NCBI GenBank assembly: GCA_900321915.1
Contig: ONXW01000119.1
Coordinates: forward strand, 1-5,869
Reading direction: 5' to 3'
Origin: an uncultured Eubacteriales bacterium
Lineage (GTDB): Bacteria > Bacillota > Clostridia > Lachnospirales > Lachnospiraceae
DNA: 5,869 nucleotides
Positions 1 through 5,286 of this stretch are shown in pieces. The position numbers were made by a program, and so were the translations under genes. Below the pieces are notes generated by a model. It made no database searches and was not told where the DNA came from. It saw only the letters and a list, made by a program, of their open reading frames with translations. The stretch's first letter is position 1; the number at the start of each line of letters is the position of its first letter.

Positions 1-245
1 GAAAAATCCCCGCTCTCCATAGCGGCGGCGATATCTTCCGCGTCCCCTTCCGACACGCGTACCAGGCGCTGTTTCAGCTCTTTTCCGTCATAAATGTCTA
101 CAATAGGCTCCAGGAAGCACATACCGATACATCCCGTAACGCCCATCTCATATTTGCCGGTGTTCCTTGCCTCAAGTGCGGCATATACTTTTCCGGCGCC
201 GGCCGCGAGACCGCAGCTGCCTTCTCCGACGATCGCTTTCATCAT
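1..245 (-). CDS. Thioredoxin-fold [2Fe-2S] ferredoxin domain, stand-alone or N-terminus of a NuoF/HydB-like subunit (partial)
   Basis: The 81 visible residues form a thioredoxin-like ferredoxin domain: a GEGSCGLAAGAGKVYAALE stretch (Cys11), then GVTGCIGMCFLEPIVDIYDG (Cys39, Cys43). This pattern is known from small (2Fe-2S) ferredoxin proteins and from N-termini of NuoF/HydB-like NADH-binding subunits in anaerobe hydrogenase and dehydrogenase operons; the window ends before an FMN/NADH-binding core could show which. Only three of the four usual cluster cysteines are present; the first position of the C-x4-C pair appears to be Val or Gly, as in the GTCGIAAGA-type branch of this family that I recall. 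The start ATG at 245-243 overlaps the upstream TGA stop (ATGA) and has AAAGGAGG (260-253) 7 bases before it. A second ATG follows directly (242-240) and could be used instead. Coupled translation with the NuoE-like gene suggests a stoichiometric cytoplasmic complex passing electrons to or from NAD(H). Domain identity is confident, the full-length product is not. Confidence 0.85.
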   Translation of the reverse strand, partial: MMKAIVGEGSCGLAAGAGKVYAALEARNTGKYEMGVTGCIGMCFLEPIVDIYDGKELKQRLVRVSEGDAEDIAAAMESGDF

Positions 246-742
246 TGTGCCGCCTCCTTTGCCCGAATATCACCGAGAATCCCGATAGCCTTTGCAGGCG
301 TGAGAGATCCGTAAGTTTCCTCACCGATCATCATGACCGGAGAAAGTGAACAGCAGCCGAGACATGCCACGGTTTTGAGGGTAAACATCCCGTCTTCCGT
401 AGTGCCGCCGTCTTTGATCTTGAGTTCCTCGCAGATCGCCTTTTCAATGCTGTTCGCGCCGTTGACATGACATGCCGTGCCCTTGCACAACATAATAAGA
501 TGTTTTCCGACCGGCTGCAGCCGGAACTGGGTATAGAAGGTTGCAACCCCCATAACCTTTGCCGGTGAGTTACCTGTTCTGCCGGCAACGTAATAGATGA
601 CATCAATCGGAAGGTATCCGTAGATCTCCTGCGCATGCTGCAGGATGGTGATCAGGCTTCCCTCGACCGATGCGTATTTTTCCATTACATCGTCCAGCAG
701 AGACAGATCGCTTTTTGTGTTAGCACAGCAACATTCACTCAT
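242..742 (-). CDS. nuoE: NuoE/HydC-like NADH dehydrogenase (hydrogenase) [2Fe-2S] subunit
   Basis: A 166-residue protein of the 24-kDa NuoE family, normal in length. The N-terminal helical part (about 15-65) has the family pattern LITILQHAQEIYGYLP, followed by VMGVATFYTQF. The thioredoxin-like half carries the cluster ligands C-x4-C at Cys86/Cys91 (LCKGTACHVNGA) and C-x3-C at Cys127/Cys131 (ACLGCCSLSPVM). In this family the protein binds one [2Fe-2S] cluster and works with a NuoF-type flavoprotein to move electrons between NADH and a partner, often an [FeFe] hydrogenase or formate dehydrogenase in anaerobes; no membrane Nuo subunits are seen here, so a soluble complex is more likely than respiratory complex I. 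The start ATG 742-740 has AAGGAGG (758-752) 9 bases upstream. It is first in an operon with its own promoter and overlaps the next gene by four bases. Odd: three consecutive cysteines at residues 4-6 and an extra Cys130 beside a ligand. The symbol is by family; hydC or hndA would be alternatives depending on the partner. Confidence 0.93.
   Translation of the reverse strand: MSECCCANTKSDLSLLDDVMEKYASVEGSLITILQHAQEIYGYLPIDVIYYVAGRTGNSPAKVMGVATFYTQFRLQPVGKHLIMLCKGTACHVNGANSIEKAICEELKIKDGGTTEDGMFTLKTVACLGCCSLSPVMMIGEETYGSLTPAKAIGILGDIRAKEAAQ
253..260 (-). promoter_or_regulatory. Ribosome binding site of the ferredoxin/NuoF-like gene, inside the end of the NuoE-like gene
   Basis: AAAGGAGG lies within the last codons of the upstream NuoE-like gene, 7 bases before ATG 245 and 10 before ATG 242. 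It supports a start at the ATGATG pair and translational coupling across the ATGA overlap. The spacing slightly favours the first ATG. Confidence 0.8.
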
Positions 743-917
743 ATTTTCTGGCCTCCTTGTGATACAATCTTCTCTGTTTCGATTTTGATGCCCTGTCTGC
801 CCTGCGAAATGCCGATGCCGGGATTGCTGCCGCGCACCCGCCGCGCCATAAATACCCCAAAAATGACGCGATATCGCTGTTTTGCCGACTTTTCCGCTTT
901 AACGAGCTGACTTCGCA
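739..917 (-). CDS. Possible leader reading frame (59 codons) ahead of the NuoE-like gene, doubtful
   Basis: An open frame runs from ATG 917-915 to a TGA at 741-739, overlapping the NuoE-like start as ATGA. The putative peptide is basic and Gly/Gln-rich (MRSQLVKAEKSAKQRYRV at its start). The first ATG falls one or two bases after the transcription start predicted from the promoter, so it would be translated as a leaderless message; an internal ATG at 845-843 would give 36 residues but has no convincing ribosome binding site. I recognise no domain. The frame also continues open upstream through the promoter, and a second minus-strand frame is open over much of the same stretch, so it may be open by chance. 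The end overlap with nuoE is the only positive argument for function, through translational coupling. Confidence 0.2.
752..758 (-). promoter_or_regulatory. Ribosome binding site of the NuoE-like gene
   Basis: AAGGAGG, nearly full complementarity to the 16S rRNA tail, 9 bases before ATG 742-740. It fixes the start of the NuoE-like protein. Confidence 0.85.
868..877. repeat. 10-bp perfect palindrome in the nuoE leader
   Basis: GCGATATCGC is its own reverse complement and lies about 41-50 bases downstream of the predicted transcription start. It could be an operator half-site or nothing; symmetry does not extend into the flanks. The remainder of the leader, about 780-850, is GC-rich and rich in short inverted pairs, but I could not fit it to a riboswitch class. 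Confidence 0.3.
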
Positions 918-924
918 TTGTTTT

Positions 925-953
925 ATTATAGGATATAACAGGCAATTTCGCAA
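925..953 (-). promoter_or_regulatory. Sigma-A type promoter of the nuoE-like operon
   Basis: Read on the minus strand: -35 TTGCGA (953-948, four of six consensus bases), a spacer of exactly 17 bases, and a perfect -10 TATAAT (930-925). Transcription should start near 918-919, giving a leader of about 176 bases before the NuoE-like ATG. It lies downstream of the V-ATPase terminator, so the two operons are separate. A short inverted pair TTATA-TCC-TATAA (about 938-926) overlaps the -10 and might bind a regulator; it does not match the Rex consensus well. Confidence 0.75.
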
Positions 954-978
954 CGTATAATAGGGAATGCCCAGTATC

Positions 979-1011
979 AAAAAACTGAATGGTACCGATT
1001 ATGGGAACCAT
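979..1011 (-). terminator. Second weak hairpin with T-tract downstream of the main terminator
   Basis: On the minus strand ATGGTTCC (1011-1004) can pair with GGTACCAT (996-989) with one T-T mismatch around a 7-base loop, and six T residues follow after four bases (984-979). It could be a backup terminator for read-through of the V-ATPase operon, or an operator-like inverted repeat about 35-60 bases upstream of the nuoE -35 box. The mismatch and the offset T-tract make it weak. Confidence 0.3.
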
Positions 1012-1052
1012 AAAAAAGAGCTGCTCACACCAGACGGTGCGGCAGCTCTTTT
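1012..1052 (-). terminator. Rho-independent terminator of the V-ATPase operon
   Basis: A perfect 11-bp inverted repeat, AAAAGAGCTGC (1014-1024) with GCAGCTCTTTT (1042-1052), encloses a 17-base loop that itself contains a CACC/GGTG inner stem (1028-1031 with 1036-1039). In the minus-strand transcript the stem ends in a run of six U (1017-1012). It begins 29 bases after the subunit K stop codon, as expected for the end of the operon. The A-run on the other side could also give some termination in the plus direction, but no plus-strand gene needs it. Confidence 0.92.
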
Positions 1053-1081
1053 ACATTCCTCATATTTTGCCGGTAAATCCC

Positions 1082-1510
1082 TTAGCTGTTAAGCAGCAGC
1101 AGGCAGAATACCAGTGTGAACAGGGCGACGGTCTCGGCGATACCGATGACAATGAAGTAGTTCGCCGTACCTTTTCCGGTTGCACCCAGCGCATCCGCGG
1201 AGGCCGCAGCGATTCTTCCCTGGAACAGTGCGGAGAGGCCGATGGCGATACCGCCGAAGATTCCGCATCCGAGAGCCATACCTGCATCAGGATTTGCGCT
1301 TCTGATAAAGTTCATCAGCAGGAAACCATAGATGGTCTGGGTAAGCGGGGCACCGGTAAAAGCGATCATGATGAAGGGAGCAGGCTTTCCTGCAGCGTAA
1401 CACTTTTTCCATGCACCGACGGAAGACATGCCGGCGAATCCGGCGCCAAATGCAGAACCAGCAGCAGATAATCCAAGAGCCGCAGCCATACCAATAAATG
1501 CAAGATTCAT
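1082..1510 (-). CDS. atpK: V-type ATP synthase/ATPase subunit K (membrane rotor proteolipid)
   Basis: A 142-residue, very hydrophobic protein with four membrane segments in two tandem hairpins (about 4-28, 45-69, 79-104, 117-140), the duplicated 16-kDa proteolipid form. It forms the rotor ring that carries ions past subunit I. The essential carboxylate is Glu126 in the last helix (GIAETVALF). Thr57-Gln58 (APLTQTIYGF) and Gln97 (LFQGRIAAA) fall where Enterococcus hirae NtpK has Thr64, Gln65 and Gln110, with Glu126 at Glu139, so the Na+-binding side chains known there are all present; ion use remains an inference. The first hairpin has Gln, not an acid, so one ion site per duplicated subunit is expected. 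The start ATG 1510 has AAGGAG (1523-1518) 7 bases upstream and lies 21 bases after the subunit I stop. It is the last gene before the terminator, and its own strong ribosome binding site fits the higher copy number needed for a ring. Also called ntpK. Confidence 0.95.
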   Translation of the reverse strand: MNLAFIGMAAALGLSAAGSAFGAGFAGMSSVGAWKKCYAAGKPAPFIMIAFTGAPLTQTIYGFLLMNFIRSANPDAGMALGCGIFGGIAIGLSALFQGRIAAASADALGATGKGTANYFIVIGIAETVALFTLVFCLLLLNS

Positions 1511-1531
1511 AACATTTCTCCTTTTTTAATT

Positions 1532-3349
1532 TTACATCTTCTTAAATGGTTCATACGGGATACCTGTCCACTCCAGGCCGACCTGGCCGGAGAATTCCAG
1601 TACGTTCAGTCGTACGCCGTGAACCACAACCGACAAGAAGCACATTACGATATTGAGCGCATGGCCGATAAGCACCACCACAACCCCGACAATCATCATC
1701 GGGCCGTGCATGCCTGCCGCAATCCCGTTGAAGCTCTGGGAAATGGCCACGCCCGCCATGCCGACTGCGAACAGTCGGATGTAACTCATTACGTTTCCGA
1801 AACAGCTGATGGTGTTCAGAAACTGTGTAAACGCACCGCCAAGTCCTGACTTGAGACCATCTCCGAAGGACTTGTCCGGCGACATTCCGCCGAACAGCAC
1901 CACCAGTGCGAAAGCCACGCCAATCAGCGCAAACACCGGTTTCAGGTTGATGTCCTCATGAATGACAAGATTCAGCGAAAGCATATACATCGCTATAATA
2001 GCAATCGTCCAGCCTATGTCGGCGACCCAGGAAAGATCTTTTTCCGGTATCTTCTTTTTGACCGACAGGATGGATCCCAGTGCCATCTGGATAGCGCCGA
2101 TCGAGAAGGAGAACTTCATGATCGCGTTCTGGGAAACGGATGCTGTCAGGCCAAAGTATTCAGGATAGGTTGCTATGCTGGGAATAACCATGCCCTTAAA
2201 GAACGGTATGTTCATGACACTTTCCATACCGAACCAGGTTCCGGTTACCGCGCCCCATATAATAGTTGCAATAGATAATACATAGAGAAGGAAGGTCACG
2301 TTGGTGACTTTCTTCTGTTTTACAGTGAGTGCGATGGTTCCGAGCAGAATCAGCACGCCGTAGCCGCCGTCGCCGATGATCATGGCGAAGAACAGCGTGA
2401 AGAACAGGAAGAACCACAGGGAAACATCCTGCTCCCGGTATCCCGGCAGAATGCCGAGAATGTCAAATACCGGCTTGATGAGCCCGGAGACCTTGTTGTA
2501 GTGGACTTTGGTCGGAATCTTCTCATCGTCGTCCGCTACATCCTCCACAGCCCAGGCGCAGCCTTTTTCCTCCGCCATCTCCTTGAACGGCTGAAGGTCC
2601 GCTTCCGGTATATAGCCGGAGAGCCAGACGAAGTCCTCATCCCCCTGTGCCGTGGCGCTCGCCGCGGAATAGTTCATATCGTTACGGACTTTCAGCATCT
2701 GGTCGTTGAAGCTTTCATCGTAAACCGAGGCCGCGCGGAGTTTTTCATCGCATGCTTCAATTTCTTTTTTACTTGTCTCGATCTGCTCTTTCAGCTCAGA
2801 GATGCTCTTCTCCGGCAGCATGAACTCCGTTGCCGGAATGTTCGGCGGAAGTGTTCCCAGAACCGCCACCGTATCCATCTTATCGACGGAAGCGAGACGG
2901 AGCAGGCGGATATTCTCATCGTTTACGGCCTCCTGGTACTCCTTGCTTCCCAGTCTGTAGAAGTGGAAGTCGAAGCCCTCATCTTTGAGTTCCTTTACCT
3001 CTTCCGGTGAAAAATCACCCCATGCAGAGATTCTGTCGAGCTCTGTGTTGGCGGCGCCGATGGCCTGTGTGAGAGCTGCCTTCTTTTCAAGCGCCTCCTG
3101 CACGCCCCGGTACATCTCCGCGAACTCTTCGTCGCTCAGGATTTCCGCTTTTTCTTTTGCTTTCGGGTCGGCATATTCCTTCAGGGCGTTCGCCGTCCTG
3201 GAAAGCGTCTGGAATTGTTCGCTGATATTACGATCTGCGTTTTGTTTTTCTGCGATATGCAAGAGCCCGAGATCACGGAGCCCCTGCAGCATCTCTTCTT
3301 TTCCGGAGGCAGTCGTAACGATGTGAACCATTTTCATTTTTTCAATCAT
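1532..3349 (-). CDS. atpI: V-type ATP synthase/ATPase subunit I (membrane stator, a-subunit homologue)
   Basis: A 605-residue homologue of the V-ATPase a subunit, slightly shorter than the common 640-660. Residues 1-310 are hydrophilic with heptad-like stretches (about 40-105 and 175-225) that in this family form the cytoplasmic arm holding the peripheral stalks. From about 309 there is a membrane domain with some seven or eight hydrophobic segments, starting SLWFFLFFTLFFAMIIGDGGYG. The arginine that releases ions from the rotor is Arg525 (MSYIRLFAVGMAG), and the second conserved arginine is Arg580 in VVHGVRLNVLEF, with His577 beside it; these match the yeast Vph1 Arg735 and Arg799 regions by motif. 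ATG 3349 is chosen because GGAGG (3361-3357), inside the end of subunit D, sits 7 bases upstream; the gap to subunit D is two bases, so translation is probably coupled. It works with subunit K in the membrane sector. Also called ntpI. Confidence 0.95.
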   Translation of the reverse strand: MIEKMKMVHIVTTASGKEEMLQGLRDLGLLHIAEKQNADRNISEQFQTLSRTANALKEYADPKAKEKAEILSDEEFAEMYRGVQEALEKKAALTQAIGAANTELDRISAWGDFSPEEVKELKDEGFDFHFYRLGSKEYQEAVNDENIRLLRLASVDKMDTVAVLGTLPPNIPATEFMLPEKSISELKEQIETSKKEIEACDEKLRAASVYDESFNDQMLKVRNDMNYSAASATAQGDEDFVWLSGYIPEADLQPFKEMAEEKGCAWAVEDVADDDEKIPTKVHYNKVSGLIKPVFDILGILPGYREQDVSLWFFLFFTLFFAMIIGDGGYGVLILLGTIALTVKQKKVTNVTFLLYVLSIATIIWGAVTGTWFGMESVMNIPFFKGMVIPSIATYPEYFGLTASVSQNAIMKFSFSIGAIQMALGSILSVKKKIPEKDLSWVADIGWTIAIIAMYMLSLNLVIHEDINLKPVFALIGVAFALVVLFGGMSPDKSFGDGLKSGLGGAFTQFLNTISCFGNVMSYIRLFAVGMAGVAISQSFNGIAAGMHGPMMIVGVVVVLIGHALNIVMCFLSVVVHGVRLNVLEFSGQVGLEWTGIPYEPFKKM

Positions 3350-3351
3350 CG

Positions 3352-3960
3352 CTATACCTCCACTAATTTCTTCTTCGAGATCTTGCCCCTGACAACGGCC
3401 GCCGTCTGCTGATCCCCGAGAAATACCTGGATAATGCGGATATTCTCCTTTGCCTCAGGTATTTTGACTTTCTCAAAGAGGTTAACCCTCTGGGAAGTCG
3501 TCCGGAGCTCTGCTTCCAGAAGCTCTGTCTGTCTGCGGAGTGTCGCGCACAATGCGTCCAGTCTGGCAATCTCACGAAGCTTAAAAACAGCAGTATCAAC
3601 CCACAGCGGATAATCGTCTACGTTATACTCGATATCCTTGAAGGTCAGTTCTTCAAAAGCGGGAATGGTGACGCCGGCGATATTATCTTCTTTGGTGACC
3701 ACTCTGTCGGGCTGGACCAGCTTGTCAAGCTTCAGTCCCTCCTCGAAAATCTCATTTTCCCCGAACACAGCTACCCAGTCATCCAGGTCGCCGATCATCT
3801 GAACCCGCTCTGCTTCCTTCTGTTCCAGATCACTTCGGATCTTCATGATAACAGACTGCAGCTGCTGCTTCTTGAGCTGCAGCGTCGGAAGATAGCGCTC
3901 GAACTGCTTCAGGTTGTCCTTCTGCTTTTTCAGTTCATTCTTGGTAAATTTGATAGCCAT
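3352..3960 (-). CDS. atpD: V-type ATP synthase/ATPase subunit D (central rotor shaft)
   Basis: A 202-residue protein, usual for the family (about 200-215). It forms the coiled-coil axle that turns inside the A3B3 head and links it to the membrane ring. Long helices at both ends are visible: the start MAIKFTKNELKKQKDNLKQF with YLPTLQLKKQQLQ, and the C-terminal helix with RVNLFEKVKIPEAKENIR (near 159-176) and a basic tail. The middle (about 100-135) has the PLWVDTAVF segment typical of the Chlamydia/spirochete branch. An upstream in-frame GTG at 3966-3964 would add two residues, but it lies one base from the AAAGGAG (3974-3968) and is too close to be used; ATG 3960 has a 7-base spacer and matches the family start. 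Subunit B ends 14 bases upstream and subunit I begins two bases after the TAG. In the V-type naming this is subunit D (ntpD), not the F-type beta chain that is also called atpD. Confidence 0.94.
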   Translation of the reverse strand: MAIKFTKNELKKQKDNLKQFERYLPTLQLKKQQLQSVIMKIRSDLEQKEAERVQMIGDLDDWVAVFGENEIFEEGLKLDKLVQPDRVVTKEDNIAGVTIPAFEELTFKDIEYNVDDYPLWVDTAVFKLREIARLDALCATLRRQTELLEAELRTTSQRVNLFEKVKIPEAKENIRIIQVFLGDQQTAAVVRGKISKKKLVEV

Positions 3961-3967
3961 AGACACG

Positions 3968-3974
3968 CTCCTTT
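3968..3974 (-). promoter_or_regulatory. Ribosome binding site deciding the subunit D start
   Basis: AAAGGAG directly follows the subunit B stop codon. It is 7 bases from ATG 3960 but only one base from the in-frame GTG at 3966, so the ATG is the credible start. Confidence 0.85.
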
Positions 3975-5270
3975 TTACTGCAAAGCATCTTTATTCGGCC
4001 ATCTCTCCTTGATCAGACTCGACTTAAGGCCGGTCTCGTTGGGTTCAAAGCAGTCTGCAAGGATAACCCATCCCAGGTCAAGCGCATCCTCCAGTGCGAT
4101 ATTCACACTGAGGTCCATCATCTTTGACTCAAACAGCTCGCCGTATTTGAGAAGCTTGTCGTCCCACTCGGTCATCATGAAGCCCATGGACTTTTTTTCA
4201 AGGCTCTCTTTATACTGCGCATACAGACGAATCATACCATCCATAAGGGCACGGTGGTCATCTCTCGTATTGCCGTTGACATTCTGTTTCAGACGGGAAA
4301 GGGATCCAAAGGGTTCAATATGTCCTGACTTCAGGTAATACTGCCCCTCCGTGATATATCCGGTATTATCAGGAACCGGATGGGTGACATCATCGCCCGG
4401 CATGGTGGTAACGCCGAGAATCGTGATGGAACCCGCGCCTTCGATATCCACGGCCTTCTCGTATCTGGAAGCGAGGCAGCTGTAAAGATCTCCGGGGTAA
4501 CCACGGTTGGACGGAACCTGCTCCATCGTGATTGCCATTTCCTTCTGGGCATCGGCGAAGTTCGTCATATCCGTCAGAAGGACCAGCACCCTCTTGCCTT
4601 CAAGGGCAAACTGTTCCGCTACTGCCAGGGACATATCCGGCACCAGCGTGCATTCCACGATAGGATCGGCCGCGGTATGGATGAACATAACCGTGTGGCT
4701 CATCGCGCCGCCCTTTTCCAGCGTATCGCGGAATTCCATGTAATCATCATATTTCAGGCCCATGCCTCCGAGGATGATGATATCGACCTCGGCCTGCATG
4801 GCGATTCTCGACAGCAGCTGGTTGTAGGGCTCGCCGGAGATGGAGAAAATCGGCAGCTTCTGGCTCTCTACCAGCGTATTAAACACGTCGATCATCGGGA
4901 TACCGGTACGAATCATTCTCTTGGGGAGAATACGCTTCGCCGGGTTGAAGGACGGTCCGCCGATAGGAATCATGTTTTCCGTGAGGGCGGGGCCGTTGTC
5001 TCTCGGAACGCCCGCGCCGTCAAAGATACGGCCGAGAAGGTGGTCCGAGAAGGAGATCATCATGGGCCTTCCCAGGAACTTAACCGGGTCCGTTGTGCTT
5101 ACGCCCTGGGCTCCGGCAAAGACCTGGAGGGAAACCTTGTCTCCGTCCAGCTTGATAACACTCGCGTAACTGTCACCGACGAGCGCGAGGTCGGCGTTCC
5201 TGACGCCCGGCGCACGCACGGTAACTACGTTACCGACAATGGATTCAATCTTTGTATAAACTTTCTGCAT
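3975..5270 (-). CDS. atpB: V-type ATP synthase/ATPase subunit B (non-catalytic head subunit)
   Basis: A 431-residue, full-length B subunit, which alternates with catalytic A in the cytoplasmic head. The N-terminal beta-barrel (1-70) begins [14 protein letters not shown]. The nucleotide-fold domain (about 75-350) has [20 protein letters not shown], then [17 protein letters not shown] (141-157) in the P-loop position; it lacks the catalytic GxxxxGKT, as expected for B. Further family marks are [12 protein letters not shown] (230-241), [11 protein letters not shown] (253-263), [20 protein letters not shown] (288-307) and FGSLSRL (321-327), whose Arg326 fits the arginine finger that completes the A-subunit active site. 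The C-terminal helical domain runs to 431. Several stretches, notably FGSLSRLKQ and [13 protein letters not shown], resemble the Chlamydia-type B as I remember it. ATG 5270 has AGGAGG (5286-5281), overlapping the subunit A stop, 10 bases upstream. Also called ntpB; the F-type atpB is unrelated in role. Confidence 0.96.
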   Translation of the reverse strand: MQKVYTKIESIVGNVVTVRAPGVRNADLALVGDSYASVIKLDGDKVSLQVFAGAQGVSTTDPVKFLGRPMMISFSDHLLGRIFDGAGVPRDNGPALTENMIPIGGPSFNPAKRILPKRMIRTGIPMIDVFNTLVESQKLPIFSISGEPYNQLLSRIAMQAEVDIIILGGMGLKYDDYMEFRDTLEKGGAMSHTVMFIHTAADPIVECTLVPDMSLAVAEQFALEGKRVLVLLTDMTNFADAQKEMAITMEQVPSNRGYPGDLYSCLASRYEKAVDIEGAGSITILGVTTMPGDDVTHPVPDNTGYITEGQYYLKSGHIEPFGSLSRLKQNVNGNTRDDHRALMDGMIRLYAQYKESLEKKSMGFMMTEWDDKLLKYGELFESKMMDLSVNIALEDALDLGWVILADCFEPNETGLKSSLIKERWPNKDALQ

Positions 5271-5280
5271 ACTGTCCAGA

Positions 5281-5286
5281 CCTCCT
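5281..5286 (-). promoter_or_regulatory. Ribosome binding site of subunit B, overlapping the subunit A stop
   Basis: The TAG of subunit A runs into AGGAGG, 10 bases before ATG 5270. Sharing these bases suggests ribosomes ending A help start B, which would fit the equal numbers of A and B in the head. Confidence 0.8.

Noticed and set aside
141..157. Loss of the P-loop in subunit B (residue positions of the protein; bases about 4800-4850) as an inactivating mutation
   Set aside because: B subunits of V-type ATPases are normally non-catalytic and lack a proper GKT; this is the family state.
926..938. TTATA-TCC-TATAA at the nuoE -10 as a Rex operator
   Set aside because: It does not fit the TTGTTAA/TTAACAA type of Rex site, and an AT-rich inverted pair is easily produced by the -10 box itself.
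735..980. An 81-codon minus-strand frame across the nuoE promoter and leader
   Set aside because: It starts upstream of the predicted promoter, overlaps it, has no ribosome binding site and no coupling to the nuoE start.
989..1471. A 160-codon plus-strand open frame opposite subunit K
   Set aside because: It starts inside the weak hairpin, crosses the terminator and mirrors the conserved proteolipid gene; no ribosome binding site or protein-like character.
2501..3010. A 169-codon plus-strand open frame opposite subunit I
   Set aside because: An antisense shadow of a well-supported gene, with no recognisable product.
3961..3966. GTG at 3966 as the start of subunit D
   Set aside because: Only one base separates it from the Shine-Dalgarno; ATG 3960 has a normal spacer and the family N-terminus.
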